Assembly: GCA_902799715.1 (NCBI GenBank)
Contig: CADCBS010000003.1
Coordinates: 1 to 51,620 of the forward strand
DNA from: an uncultured bacterium
Lineage (GTDB): Bacteria; Verrucomicrobiota; Kiritimatiellia; RFP12; UBA1067
Length of the DNA stretch: 51,620 nucleotides
Reading direction: 5' to 3'
This document shows positions 34,629 to 42,665 of the stretch, one piece after another. Position 1 is the stretch's first letter. Each line of letters starts with the position of its first letter. Made by a program: the position numbers and the translations under genes. The notes below the pieces were generated by a model. That model was given only the letters and a program-made list of their open reading frames with translations. It did no database searches and had not been told where the DNA came from.

Positions 34629-35045
34629 GTGGAATCATTTTGCCTTCTTGCGCGTTCACAGACAGACGGATTACAACACAATCTCCTTGCAAATTGCAAT
34701 TAGAACCTGCAAATTGCAAAGCGGAAATCGGGAAGCGGAAAGAGGAGACGGGGTGATCAATGAACTTGACTATCCTGCGAAAGGCGTCGCCGCGCCGAGG
34801 GGGCGTGCTTTAGATTTCATCCGCGCCGTAATCTCATTTCCAGCCGGACGAGTGCGGCGCGTTGGGACAACGCGCCCTGCCACGACGAAGCGAATCGGCG
34901 ATGCGTTGAATCGGTAGGGCGGCTTGTCCTCAAGCCGCCGCCCGGGACGCGCATAAAATGTGCAAATGTTGCCAATATCCAATAGAATTACGACCGGTGC
35001 GCAATTCAGCCGTTCTACATGCTCTACATGTTCTACACGGACAAT
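34629..35045. repeat. Long direct repeat, copy 1 (contains hairpin unit R1)
   Basis: This stretch matches 36768-37195 closely from GTGGAATCATTTTGCC to the end ACACGGACAATC. It begins with what would be the start of the DUF4143 ATPase gene (minus-strand codons for MIPR), then diverges into the antitoxin leader. From about 34816 it contains one hairpin unit: 34856-34876 (9-bp stem, GGA loop) and 34918-34939 (GGCGGCTTG-TCCT-CAAGCCGCC). It also keeps a plus-strand start-like segment (GTGATCAATGAACTTGAC) behind AGAGGAGAC. I see no intact gene in it. Confidence 0.8.
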
Positions 35046-35330
35046 CAAATTCATCCGCACCGTAATCTCGTTTCCAGCCGGACAAGTGCGGCGCGTTGGG
35101 ACAACGCGCCCTACCACGACGAAGCGAACCGGTGATGCATTGAATCGGTAGGGCGGCTTGTCCTCAAGCCGCCGCCCGGGACGCGCATAAAATGTGCAAA
35201 TGTTGCCAATGCCCAATTCCAATATCCAATAGAAAAAAGGCCGCTGCGCAATTCAGCCGTTCTGCATATTCTACACTTCTACACGGCCAATCAAATTCAT
35301 CCGCACCGTAATCTCGTTTCGCCGGCGACA
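35046..35330. repeat. Tandem copy R2 of the hairpin unit plus partial R3
   Basis: R2 (35046-35293) repeats R1 in direct orientation, beginning AAATTCATCCGCACCGTAAT. Its hairpins are at 35090-35110 and 35152-35173. The arms CCCTACC (35109-35115) and GGTAGGG (35147-35153) are also complementary, allowing a larger folded element. A third copy starts at 35294 but is cut off after about 35 bases. Confidence 0.8.
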
Positions 35331-35356
35331 CGGGCGAATCCATTGCCGGGCGGCGG

Positions 35357-35629
35357 TTGAAGCCGAAAGCCGCACTGCTTCCGAAGCCGGATGCCGGATG
35401 TCCGATGCCGGGCGACGAGACGACTGTTCCGTCCGTCTCGGAGACGATACGCGGAGCGTCGTTCAAGGGGAAGGTGAAGATATATGTTTTCGCGCACGGC
35501 GGCTACGCCTACAACGAGGAGTTCGAGGAGGTGGCGGACAAGGTGGAGCTGTGCGCGCTTCCGGCGGCGATCCGAAACGCCTATCGCCGGATGATCGGGA
35601 AGTGCCGTCCTCAGGAGGATGGAGAATGA
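35357..35629 (+). CDS. Hypothetical small protein
   Basis: 90 residues, no family recognised. The C-terminal two thirds look protein-like (FKGKVKIYVFAHGGYAYNEE, then an acidic and a basic helix), while the first ~30 residues are Pro-rich and may not be translated. It lies between the repeats and the DUF4143 ATPase gene, overlapping the latter tail-to-tail by 19 bases. A start further inside is possible. It could be a remnant of a larger gene cut by the repeats. Confidence 0.4.
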   Translation: MKPKAALLPKPDAGCPMPGDETTVPSVSETIRGASFKGKVKIYVFAHGGYAYNEEFEEVADKVELCALPAAIRNAYRRMIGKCRPQEDGE

Positions 35630-36777
35630 GAGAGGAAGTTTCTGTATTCGATTCCGCTCTTTCCCGCCGGCAGGTCGCGTCCCGCATAGACCACCGTCGG
35701 CGCAATGGACTCCGGCTGGAGCGCCAAATACTGCTTCAGACCGGCTTCAAGCGACGCTGTCTGCGTCATTGCCGACTTTATCTCGATCGGACGGAAACCG
35801 TCGCCCGTGCGCAGCAGGGCGTCGACCTCGATGCCGTCGGACGTCCTGAAGAAGAAGAGCTCGTCGCCGCTGTCCGCGTTTCTGATGCGCTTCATCAGTT
35901 CGGAGACGACGAGATTTTCGAAGAGATTCCCGCGAAGGGGGTCGCGCGCCACCTGTCCGGCGGTGCGAAGCCCGAGAAGATAGGAAGCCAGCCCCGTCTC
36001 CGTGAAGTAGATCTTCGGCGTCTTGACAAGCCGCTTGCCGATGTTCGAGTGGTATGGCTGAAGCCTGAACACGATGAAGGACGCCTCCAGCACGTCTATC
36101 CATTCCCCGAGCGTCGTATGGCTGACCCCTACCTCGCCGGACATGGAATTGAGATTGAGAAGCTGCCCGACCCTGCCGGCGAGCAGGGTGATGAACCTGT
36201 TGAAGGCGGACGTGCTGCGGATGTTGGCGAGAAGCCTGACGTCCCGTTCCACATACGAGTTCAGGTAGTTTCTGTAGTATGTGGAAGCCTCCATGCCGGA
36301 AGTCGCCAGCTCGGGCATCGTGCCGCGCAGGATGAGCGAGTCGGGATCGGTCTTCGGCTTGTCGGGACCTTGCGCGAGTTCGCTAAAAGTGAGGGGAAGA
36401 AGCTCGAGGAATGCGCTTCGCCCTGCAAGCGACTGCGTCACGGTCTGCTTGAGCATGGGCTGATGCGAGCCGGTGAGGATGTACTGGCCCGGAACGGCTC
36501 TTCGCTCGTCCACCATCGGCTGTATCGCAGAAGCGAGATTCGGCACGCGCTGGATCTCGTCGATGATCAGCGGAGGCTTGTACACGGCGAAGAAGCGGCG
36601 ATAGTCGTTCTCCGCCATTTCCCGCGTCTCTGGATCTTCGAGATTGACGTATCCGTAGGAGGGGAAGCACGCCTTTGCGAGCGTAGTCTTGCCGGACTGG
36701 CGCGGTCCGACAATCGTGAGCACCGGGAATTCCCGGGCGCGTTGCTTGGCGATCTTCGACATTTCGCGTGGAATCAT
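35611..36777 (-). CDS. AAA ATPase with DUF4143 domain
   Basis: 388 residues. The N-terminal AAA_14 module has VGPRQSGKTTLAKACF near residue 22 (Walker A), a PPLIIDEIQRVP Walker B, and the sensor-like YILTGSHQ. The C-terminal DUF4143 region includes SYVERDVR and a PD-(D/E)xK-like strand set (GIEVDALL ... RPIEIKSA). Such proteins are common, often mobile and of uncertain role. The start at 36777 is fixed by GGAGG and the family N-terminus (MIPREM). Its upstream region is the second long direct repeat, which supplies the promoter. Confidence 0.88.
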   Translation of the reverse strand: MIPREMSKIAKQRAREFPVLTIVGPRQSGKTTLAKACFPSYGYVNLEDPETREMAENDYRRFFAVYKPPLIIDEIQRVPNLASAIQPMVDERRAVPGQYILTGSHQPMLKQTVTQSLAGRSAFLELLPLTFSELAQGPDKPKTDPDSLILRGTMPELATSGMEASTYYRNYLNSYVERDVRLLANIRSTSAFNRFITLLAGRVGQLLNLNSMSGEVGVSHTTLGEWIDVLEASFIVFRLQPYHSNIGKRLVKTPKIYFTETGLASYLLGLRTAGQVARDPLRGNLFENLVVSELMKRIRNADSGDELFFFRTSDGIEVDALLRTGDGFRPIEIKSAMTQTASLEAGLKQYLALQPESIAPTVVYAGRDLPAGKSGIEYRNFLSHSPSS

Positions 36778-37195
36778 TTTGCCTCCGTGTGCGTTCACAG
36801 ACGGATTGTACCACAATCTCCTTGCAAATTGCAATTAGAACCTGCAAATTGCAAAGCGGAAATCGGGAGGCGGAAAGAGGAGACATGGTGATCAATGAAC
36901 TTGACTATCCGCGAAGGGCGTCGCCGCGCCGAGGGGCGTGCTTTCGATTTCATCCGCACCGTAATCTCGTTTCGGTGGCGGGGGTGTTTGCGGCGCGTTG
37001 GGACAACGCGCCCTACCACGACGAAGCGAACCGGCGATGCGTTGAATCGGTAGGGCGGCTTGTCCTCAAGCCGCCGCCCGGGACGCGCATAAAATGTGCA
37101 AATGTTGCCAATACCCCATTCCGATATTCAATAGAAACAATGCCGGTGCGTAATACAGCTGTTCTACATGCTCTACATGTTCTACACGGACAATC
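36768..37195. repeat. Long direct repeat, copy 2 (contains hairpin unit R4)
   Basis: Matches copy 1 (34629-35045). It covers the first codons and promoter of the DUF4143 ATPase gene, the plus-strand start-like segment MVINELDYP near 36884, and a hairpin unit with stems at 36992-37012 and 37054-37075. The repeated TGCAAATTGCAA words near 36825 and 36845 are conserved in both copies. No gene is seen between here and gatC. Confidence 0.8.
36805..36834 (-). promoter_or_regulatory. Promoter of the DUF4143 ATPase gene
   Basis: Minus strand: TTGCAA (36834-36829), 18-base spacer, TACAAT (36810-36805), again preceded by GG. The predicted leader of about 20 bases includes the GGAGG site. The equivalent -10 in copy 1 reads TGTAAT. 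Confidence 0.5.
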
Positions 37196-37257
37196 CAAAT
37201 AGAGGCCGGACGACGAGACGCCAGGAGAACGGCGACATAATTTCAGCGCGGCGGGGT

Positions 37258-37286
37258 TTGCGGTTTTCGGCGCGAAATAGTAAACT
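37258..37286 (+). promoter_or_regulatory. Promoter of gatC-gatA-metG
   Basis: TTGCGG (37258-37263), a 17-base spacer and TAAACT (37281-37286). Only 8 bases separate the -10 from the gatC ATG at 37295, so the mRNA would have almost no leader. Confidence 0.6.
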
Positions 37287-37294
37287 TGCCGCCA

Positions 37295-37594
37295 ATGAAA
37301 ACAGGCAAGATAGATGTGGCATACGTGGCCGAACTCGCACGTATCGAGCTGACGGACGAGGAGAGCGCGCTTTTCCAGTCCCAGCTGGAGAAGATAGTCG
37401 GCTACGTGGACAAGATCAAGGAACTCGACGTGGAAGGCGTGGAGCCGACTCTCTTCGGGCGCGACCTGACGAACGTCATGCGCGACGACGAGGTGCGTCC
37501 GTCGATGGACAGGGAGACGGCGCTGGCGAACGCCCCGATGAGGACGGACGCGGAATTCCGCCTGCCGAAGATCGTGGAGGGCGCCGAATCATGA
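37295..37594 (+). CDS. gatC: Asp/Glu-tRNA amidotransferase subunit C
   Basis: 99 residues. VAYVAELARIELTDEE, the central helix QLEKIVGYVDKIKELD, the VEPT turn and the C-terminal FRLPKIVE peptide are all characteristic of GatC, which wraps around GatA and stabilises GatAB. The ATG at 37295 is preferred over an in-frame TTG at 37286, which lies inside the -10 box. The stop overlaps the gatA start (ATGA). gatB is not in the window. Confidence 0.94.
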   Translation: MKTGKIDVAYVAELARIELTDEESALFQSQLEKIVGYVDKIKELDVEGVEPTLFGRDLTNVMRDDEVRPSMDRETALANAPMRTDAEFRLPKIVEGAES

Positions 37595-39045
37595 ACCTTT
37601 GGGAACTTGGCGTTGTCGATGCCGCGGAGCTGCTGTCAAAGCGCGAGGTGTCGTCGGAAGAGCTGACGAAGGCCGTGATCGGCCGCGTGCGCGATTGCGA
37701 CGGGAAGACCGGCGCGTACCTGACATTCGACGAGGAAGGCGCGCTCGCGGCCGCGCGCGATGCCGACGCCCGCCGCGCCGCCGGCGAGGACGGTCCGCTG
37801 CTGGGCGTGCCTGTGGCTATAAAGGACCTGATAAACGTGAAAGGCCAGCCGTGCACGTGCGCCTCGAAGATCCTGAAGGGCTACGTGTCGCCGTACGACG
37901 CCACGGTGACGGAGCGGCTGAAGACCGCAGGCGCGGTGTGCGCAGGGCGCACGAACATGGACGAATTCGCGATGGGGTCGTCGTGCGAGAACTCCGCGCT
38001 GGGCGAGACGCGCAACCCCTGGAACCTCGAATTCGTGCCCGGCGGATCGTCGGGCGGAAGCGCGGCGGCGGTTGGCGGCGACCTTGCGATCGCCGCGCTG
38101 GGCACCGACACGGGCGGCTCAATACGCCAACCGGCCGCGTTCTGCGGATGCGTGGGGGTGAAGCCGTCGTACGGGCGCGTATCGCGCTTCGGCGTGACGG
38201 CGTTCGCGTCGTCGCTCGACCAGGTCGGGCCGATGACGAAGACGGTGCGCGATTCGGCGCGGCTGCTCGGCGCGCTCTGCGGCGCGGACGGGCGCGACGG
38301 CACGATGCCGCCGGAGCCGGTGCCGGACTTCGAGGCCGCAACGTCGAACCCCTCCCCCAAGGGTCTCAAGATAGGCGTGCCCAGGGAATATTTCATGGAA
38401 GGAACCTCCCCCGAAATCGTGGAATCCGTGAAGAAGGCGGCCGACGAGATGGCCCGCGCAGGCGCGGAGGTCGAAGAGGTTTCGCTGCCGCACACTGACT
38501 ACGCGATGGCCGTGTACTACGTGATAGCGCCGGCGGAGGCGTCCGCGAACCTGTCGCGCTTCGACGGCGTGAGGTACGGATACCGCTCGCCGCGCTCGGA
38601 GGACGTCTTCACGCTTTACACGCGCACGCGCGCCGAAGGCTTCGGCCAGGAGGTGAAGCGCCGCATAATCATGGGAACGTACGTGCTGTCGTCCGGACAC
38701 TACGACGCGTACTACGGCCGCGCGCAGAAAGTGCGCACGCTGGTGCGGCGCGATTTCGAGAAGGCGTTCGCGAAAGTGGACGCGCTGCTCGCGCCGGTCA
38801 CGCCCTCCCCCGCGTTCAAATTGAAGGCGGTGCTGGAGCCGCTGCAGATGCACCTGTCCGACATCTTCACCGTGCCGGCGTCCGTCGCCGGCGTGTGCGC
38901 GATGTCGGTGCCGTGCGGATTGTCGGCGGGCGGCCTGCCGCTCGGCGTGCAGTTCATATCGGCCGCGTTCGCCGAAGAGAAGATGTTCCGCGCCGCGGCG
39001 GCGTACGAAGCGCTGCGCGGCCCCATGCCGAAGCCGCGGCTGTAG
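37591..39045 (+). CDS. gatA: Asp/Glu-tRNA amidotransferase subunit A
   Basis: 484 residues, the normal length. The amidase signature is complete: catalytic Lys in PVAIKDLI near residue 78, cis-Ser in PGGSSGGSAAA near 151 and nucleophilic Ser in GTDTGGSIRQPAA near 175. It releases ammonia from glutamine for transamidation of mischarged Glu-tRNA(Gln) or Asp-tRNA(Asn). The start overlaps the gatC stop. It is followed by metG after 25 bases. Confidence 0.96.
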   Translation: MNLWELGVVDAAELLSKREVSSEELTKAVIGRVRDCDGKTGAYLTFDEEGALAAARDADARRAAGEDGPLLGVPVAIKDLINVKGQPCTCASKILKGYVSPYDATVTERLKTAGAVCAGRTNMDEFAMGSSCENSALGETRNPWNLEFVPGGSSGGSAAAVGGDLAIAALGTDTGGSIRQPAAFCGCVGVKPSYGRVSRFGVTAFASSLDQVGPMTKTVRDSARLLGALCGADGRDGTMPPEPVPDFEAATSNPSPKGLKIGVPREYFMEGTSPEIVESVKKAADEMARAGAEVEEVSLPHTDYAMAVYYVIAPAEASANLSRFDGVRYGYRSPRSEDVFTLYTRTRAEGFGQEVKRRIIMGTYVLSSGHYDAYYGRAQKVRTLVRRDFEKAFAKVDALLAPVTPSPAFKLKAVLEPLQMHLSDIFTVPASVAGVCAMSVPCGLSAGGLPLGVQFISAAFAEEKMFRAAAAYEALRGPMPKPRL

Positions 39046-39070
39046 ACGCGCCGCACAGGAGTCGATCAAA

Positions 39071-41146
39071 ATGGAAAAACGCAGGATAGTGGCAACATCG
39101 GCCCTGCCGTACGCGAACGGCGACATACACCTGGGGCATCTCGTGGAATATCTGCAGACCGACTTCTGGACCCGTTTCCAGAAGATGCGCGGCCACGACT
39201 GCCTCTACATCTGCGCCGACGACACGCACGGCACGCCCGTGATGATCAGGGCGCGCGACGAAGGGCGCACGCCAGAAGAGGTGATCGAATCCGCGCACGC
39301 CGCGCACTCGCGCGACTTCGCGGGGTTCGAGATCGGCTTCGACAACTACTACACCACGAACTCCCCCGAGAACAAGGCGTTCTGCGAGGAGATATTCGCC
39401 GCGATGGAGAAGTCCGGCGCGGTGACGGTCCGCAACGTGCCGCAGTTCTACTGCGACAAGTGCGGAATGTTCCTGCCGGACAGGTACGTGAAAGGCGTGT
39501 GCCCCAAGTGCGGCGCGGAGGGCCAGTACGGCGACAACTGCGACAAGTGCGGCGCCACCTACGCCGCCGAGGAGCTGAAGTCCCCGTACTGCGCGAAATG
39601 CGGCGGCACGCCCGCGCTGCGCGACGCCGAACAGCTTTTCTTCGAGCTCGAGCCGTACCGGGACTTCCTGTCCAAGTGGCTTCCCGCGCACACGTCGAAG
39701 TCGATCGCGAACAAGCTTTCCGAGTGGTTCGGCGAACCGCTGCGCGGATGGTGCATCTCCCGCGCCGCGCCGTATTTCGGATTCCCGATCCCGGGACATC
39801 CCGGCAGATTCTTCTACGTGTGGGTGGACGCGCCGGTCGGGTACCTCGCGAGCCTGAAGAACTGGTGCACCGCGCATGGACAGGATTTCAAGGACTGGTG
39901 GGCGGATCCCAAGACGGAACGCTACCACTTCATCGGCAAGGACATCATCCGCTTCCACTGTCTGTTCTGGCCGGCGATGCTGGAATCGGCGGGATTCGCC
40001 ACGCCGGACAAGGTTTTCGTGCACGGGTTCCTGACGGTCAACGGCGAGAAGATGTCGAAGACGAAGGGGACGTTCGTGAACGCGCGCACGTACCTGGAGC
40101 ATCTGCCGGCGTGGGCGCTGCGCTATTACTACGCGTGCAAGCTCGGCCCGGGCGAAGAAGACATGGACATGAATCTGGACGATTTCGTCCAGCGCGTGAA
40201 CTCCGACCTTGTGGGCAAGATAACGAATCTCGCGAGCCGCGGCGCGCAAATGCTGAACAAGCATCTTGGCGGAAGGCTCGGCACGCTCGACGACGAAGGC
40301 CGCGCGCTGGCGGACGCCGCGCGCGGACGCGCCGAGGCGATCGCCGCGCACTACGAGGCGCGCAGGTTCTCCCACATCCCCGCGGAAGTCGCCGCGATCG
40401 CGGACGCCGCCAACAAGTACTTCGACGAAAAGCAGCCATGGAAGACGGTCAAGGATCCGGCCAAGGCGGAAGAGACGCGCACGGTCCTGACGGCCGTGAT
40501 GAACGTTTTCCGCATCATGGCGATCTACCTGAAGCCCGTCCTGCCGTCGTACGCGCAGAAGGCGGCGGCGCTCTTCAAGGAAGACGCGTGGACGTGGTCC
40601 GACCTGGAGAAGACGGCCGAGGCCAGGGAAATCGGTCCGTACGAATATCTTGCGACGAGGATCGACCCGGCGCAGGTCAAGGCGATGACGGAGGCGGCGA
40701 CGCAGAAGCCGGCCGACACCGGCGAAGTGGCGCACGAGTCGCGCGCATCGAAGAACAAGGCCGCTCGGCGCGCGGCCGCGGCGGAAGGCGCCGCGGTCCC
40801 TCCCCCGGCCAAGCCGGAAATCGCGTTCGAGGATTTCGAGAAGCCCGACCTCCGCGTGGCGACGGTGCTTGAATGCAAGGAAGTGCCGAAGTCGCAGAAG
40901 CTGCTCGAATTCCGTCTCGATTGCGGGCCGCTCGGCGAGCGCACCGTGTTTTCGGGAATCCGCCAGGCGTATCCCGATCCGTCGGCGCTGAAAGAGCGCC
41001 AGGTGCTTTTCGTCGCGAACCTCCCCCCGCGCAAGATGTCGGTGGGGGTTTCCGAAGGGATGATACTCTTTGCGGGAACGCCTGGAAAGGACGGCGGCGT
41101 GCTGTCGCCTTCCTCCCCCGCGGCGCCGGGGACTCCAGCGACCTGA
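39071..41146 (+). CDS. metG: Methionyl-tRNA synthetase with C-terminal tRNA-binding domain
   Basis: 691 residues. Class I motifs: a HLGH signature near residue 17 and KMSKTKG near 327. A zinc region with four CxxC pairs lies between about 130 and 180, so it belongs to the two-knuckle, E. coli-like group. The last ~120 residues are a Trbp111-type OB fold (FEKPDLRVATVLECKEVP ... FVANLPPRKMSVGVSEGM) that dimerises and binds tRNA, joined by an Ala/Lys-rich linker. It charges tRNA-Met. Confidence 0.96.
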   Translation: MEKRRIVATSALPYANGDIHLGHLVEYLQTDFWTRFQKMRGHDCLYICADDTHGTPVMIRARDEGRTPEEVIESAHAAHSRDFAGFEIGFDNYYTTNSPENKAFCEEIFAAMEKSGAVTVRNVPQFYCDKCGMFLPDRYVKGVCPKCGAEGQYGDNCDKCGATYAAEELKSPYCAKCGGTPALRDAEQLFFELEPYRDFLSKWLPAHTSKSIANKLSEWFGEPLRGWCISRAAPYFGFPIPGHPGRFFYVWVDAPVGYLASLKNWCTAHGQDFKDWWADPKTERYHFIGKDIIRFHCLFWPAMLESAGFATPDKVFVHGFLTVNGEKMSKTKGTFVNARTYLEHLPAWALRYYYACKLGPGEEDMDMNLDDFVQRVNSDLVGKITNLASRGAQMLNKHLGGRLGTLDDEGRALADAARGRAEAIAAHYEARRFSHIPAEVAAIADAANKYFDEKQPWKTVKDPAKAEETRTVLTAVMNVFRIMAIYLKPVLPSYAQKAAALFKEDAWTWSDLEKTAEAREIGPYEYLATRIDPAQVKAMTEAATQKPADTGEVAHESRASKNKAARRAAAAEGAAVPPPAKPEIAFEDFEKPDLRVATVLECKEVPKSQKLLEFRLDCGPLGERTVFSGIRQAYPDPSALKERQVLFVANLPPRKMSVGVSEGMILFAGTPGKDGGVLSPSSPAAPGTPAT

Positions 41147-41160
41147 CGTTCCGGCGGGAC

Positions 41161-41185
41161 GCGCCGCCGCAGTGCGCGGCGGCGC
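41161..41185. terminator. Convergent terminator hairpin between metG and rarA
   Basis: GCGCCGCCGC and GCGGCGGCGC form a perfect 10-bp stem with loop AGTGC in the 49-base gap between two convergent genes. No T-tract is seen. Confidence 0.5.
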
Positions 41186-41195
41186 GGAAGGGAAG

Positions 41196-42509
41196 TCACT
41201 GCGCCGGCGGCTTTGCGGCGGCCGGATCCCTCTTCGCCGCGCGCAGCCAGGCCATGCGCTTGGCGATAGTCGCTTCGTAGCCGGAGTCTTTCGGCTTGTA
41301 GTATTCCGCCGGGATTCGCAGATAGGCCTGGTCGACAACCGTGGCCGGGTAGTCGTGCGGGTACTTGTACCCGTCGTGCTCTTCGGCGCCGATAGCTTTC
41401 ACGTGGACGTTCTTCAGATGTTCCGGGACGGGCTGGACGCGGCCGGACCTGATGTCGGCCGAAGCCTTTTCGAGCGCCATGTAGGCGGCGTTCGATTTCG
41501 GGGCGGTCGCGAGGTATGCGGTGGCCTGGGCGAGCGATATGCGGGCTTCCGGCATGCCGACGAACTCGACGGCGTGCATTGCGGCCACGGCCACGGTAAG
41601 GCCGCGCGGGTCGGCGTTGCCGATGTCCTCGCTCGCGGAAATCACAAGGCGGCGCGCGATGAACCGCGGATCCTCCCCCGCGGAGACCATTTTGGCGAGC
41701 CAGTACATCGCGGCGTCGGGGTCGCTGCCGCGGATGGATTTGATGAAAGCGGAGATCGTGTCGTAGTGGCCGTCCTCGTTCTTGTCGTACTGCACGCGGC
41801 GGCGCTGGACGCATTCCTGCATCGTGCCGAGGGAAATCTTTATCTTGCCGTCGGGGCCGGGATTTGTGGAAAGGACGGCCACCTCGAGCGCGGTCAACGC
41901 GTGGCGCGCGTCGCCGTCGCATATCTCGGCCAGGAAATCGCGCGCCTCCGGGGCGAGTTCGACGGGCAGGGTGCCGAAGCCGCGTTTCACGTCCTTCACC
42001 GCCCTGTCAACGAGCACGGCCACGGCCTCTTTCGAAAGCGGCTTCAGCTCGAACACGAGCGAGCGCGACGTGAGAGGCGTGTTCACGAACATGTTCGGGT
42101 TGTGCGTAGTGGCGCCGATCAAGATCACCGTGCCGTCCTCGACATACGGAAGAAGGACATCCTGCTGCGCCTTGTTGAAGCGGTGGATTTCGTCGACGAA
42201 AAGAATGGTGCCGGGGCCGCCCAGTTCGTGGCGGGCGCGTTCGCATATCTCGCGGATTGCGGCGACGTTCGATAGCACGCCCGAAGCGCGGACGAAACCG
42301 CGCTTCGTAGTTTTCGCCACGACCTCGGCGAGGGAAGTCTTGCCGCAGCCGGGGGGGCCGAAGAAAATCACGTTCGTCAGGCGGTCGGCCTCGATCACGC
42401 GGCGGAGAAGCTTGCCAGGGCCGAGGATATGCTCCTGGCCGGCGACGTCGTCGAGCGTTTCCGGGCGCATGCGCGCGGCCAGAGGCTCGGAACCGTTCAA
42501 AACGGCCAT
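41196..42509 (-). CDS. rarA: Replication-associated recombination protein A (MgsA/RarA ATPase)
   Basis: 437 residues. RP-TLDDVAGQEHILGPG N-terminus, Walker A GPPGCGKTS at residue 51, Walker B ILFVDEIHRFNKAQQD, sensor GATTHNP and the C-terminal tetramerisation part with ASEDIGNADP and YKYPHDYP, all RarA hallmarks. It acts at stalled replication forks. The start at 42509 is preceded by GGGGAGG. The gene is divergent from dnaX, whose ATPase core is a relative. Confidence 0.95.
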   Translation of the reverse strand: MAVLNGSEPLAARMRPETLDDVAGQEHILGPGKLLRRVIEADRLTNVIFFGPPGCGKTSLAEVVAKTTKRGFVRASGVLSNVAAIREICERARHELGGPGTILFVDEIHRFNKAQQDVLLPYVEDGTVILIGATTHNPNMFVNTPLTSRSLVFELKPLSKEAVAVLVDRAVKDVKRGFGTLPVELAPEARDFLAEICDGDARHALTALEVAVLSTNPGPDGKIKISLGTMQECVQRRRVQYDKNEDGHYDTISAFIKSIRGSDPDAAMYWLAKMVSAGEDPRFIARRLVISASEDIGNADPRGLTVAVAAMHAVEFVGMPEARISLAQATAYLATAPKSNAAYMALEKASADIRSGRVQPVPEHLKNVHVKAIGAEEHDGYKYPHDYPATVVDQAYLRIPAEYYKPKDSGYEATIAKRMAWLRAAKRDPAAAKPPAQ

Positions 42510-42544
42510 GGCGCCTCCCCTCTTTGCGATAACACGCAACTTAA

Positions 42545-42567
42545 CATAACATCTGTTATGCGCATAA
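42545..42567. promoter_or_regulatory. Overlapping palindromes in the rarA-dnaX divergent region
   Basis: CATAACA-TC-TGTTATG (42545-42560) is a perfect 7-base dyad. TTATGCGCATAA (42556-42567) is a perfect 12-base palindrome sharing the middle half-site. This gives three alternating CATAA/TTATG half-sites in an AT-rich patch about 36 bases upstream of rarA. It looks like an operator for a dimeric regulator. Confidence 0.45.
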
Positions 42568-42625
42568 TGTGGTATTTTCCGGCGGCGGCGCTTTCTGCGC
42601 CGCGACGGGTCCGAGTATATCAAAT

Positions 42626-42654
42626 TTGCCGTCCGGCGTGTCGTTTGGTATAAT
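42626..42654 (+). promoter_or_regulatory. Promoter of dnaX
   Basis: TTGCCG (42626-42631), exactly 17 bases, TATAAT (42649-42654), preceded by GG. The ATG at 42666 is 11 bases beyond the -10, giving a leader of only about 5 bases. Confidence 0.7.
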
Positions 42655-42665
42655 TGGCGCTTCGC

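Noticed and set aside
34816..35330. CRISPR array
   Set aside because: The repeated unit is about 240 bases with no short regular repeat-spacer pattern, and no cas genes are present.
34629..37195. Integron-type cassette array
   Set aside because: No integrase and no attC core sites; the repeats sit at gene starts rather than gene ends.
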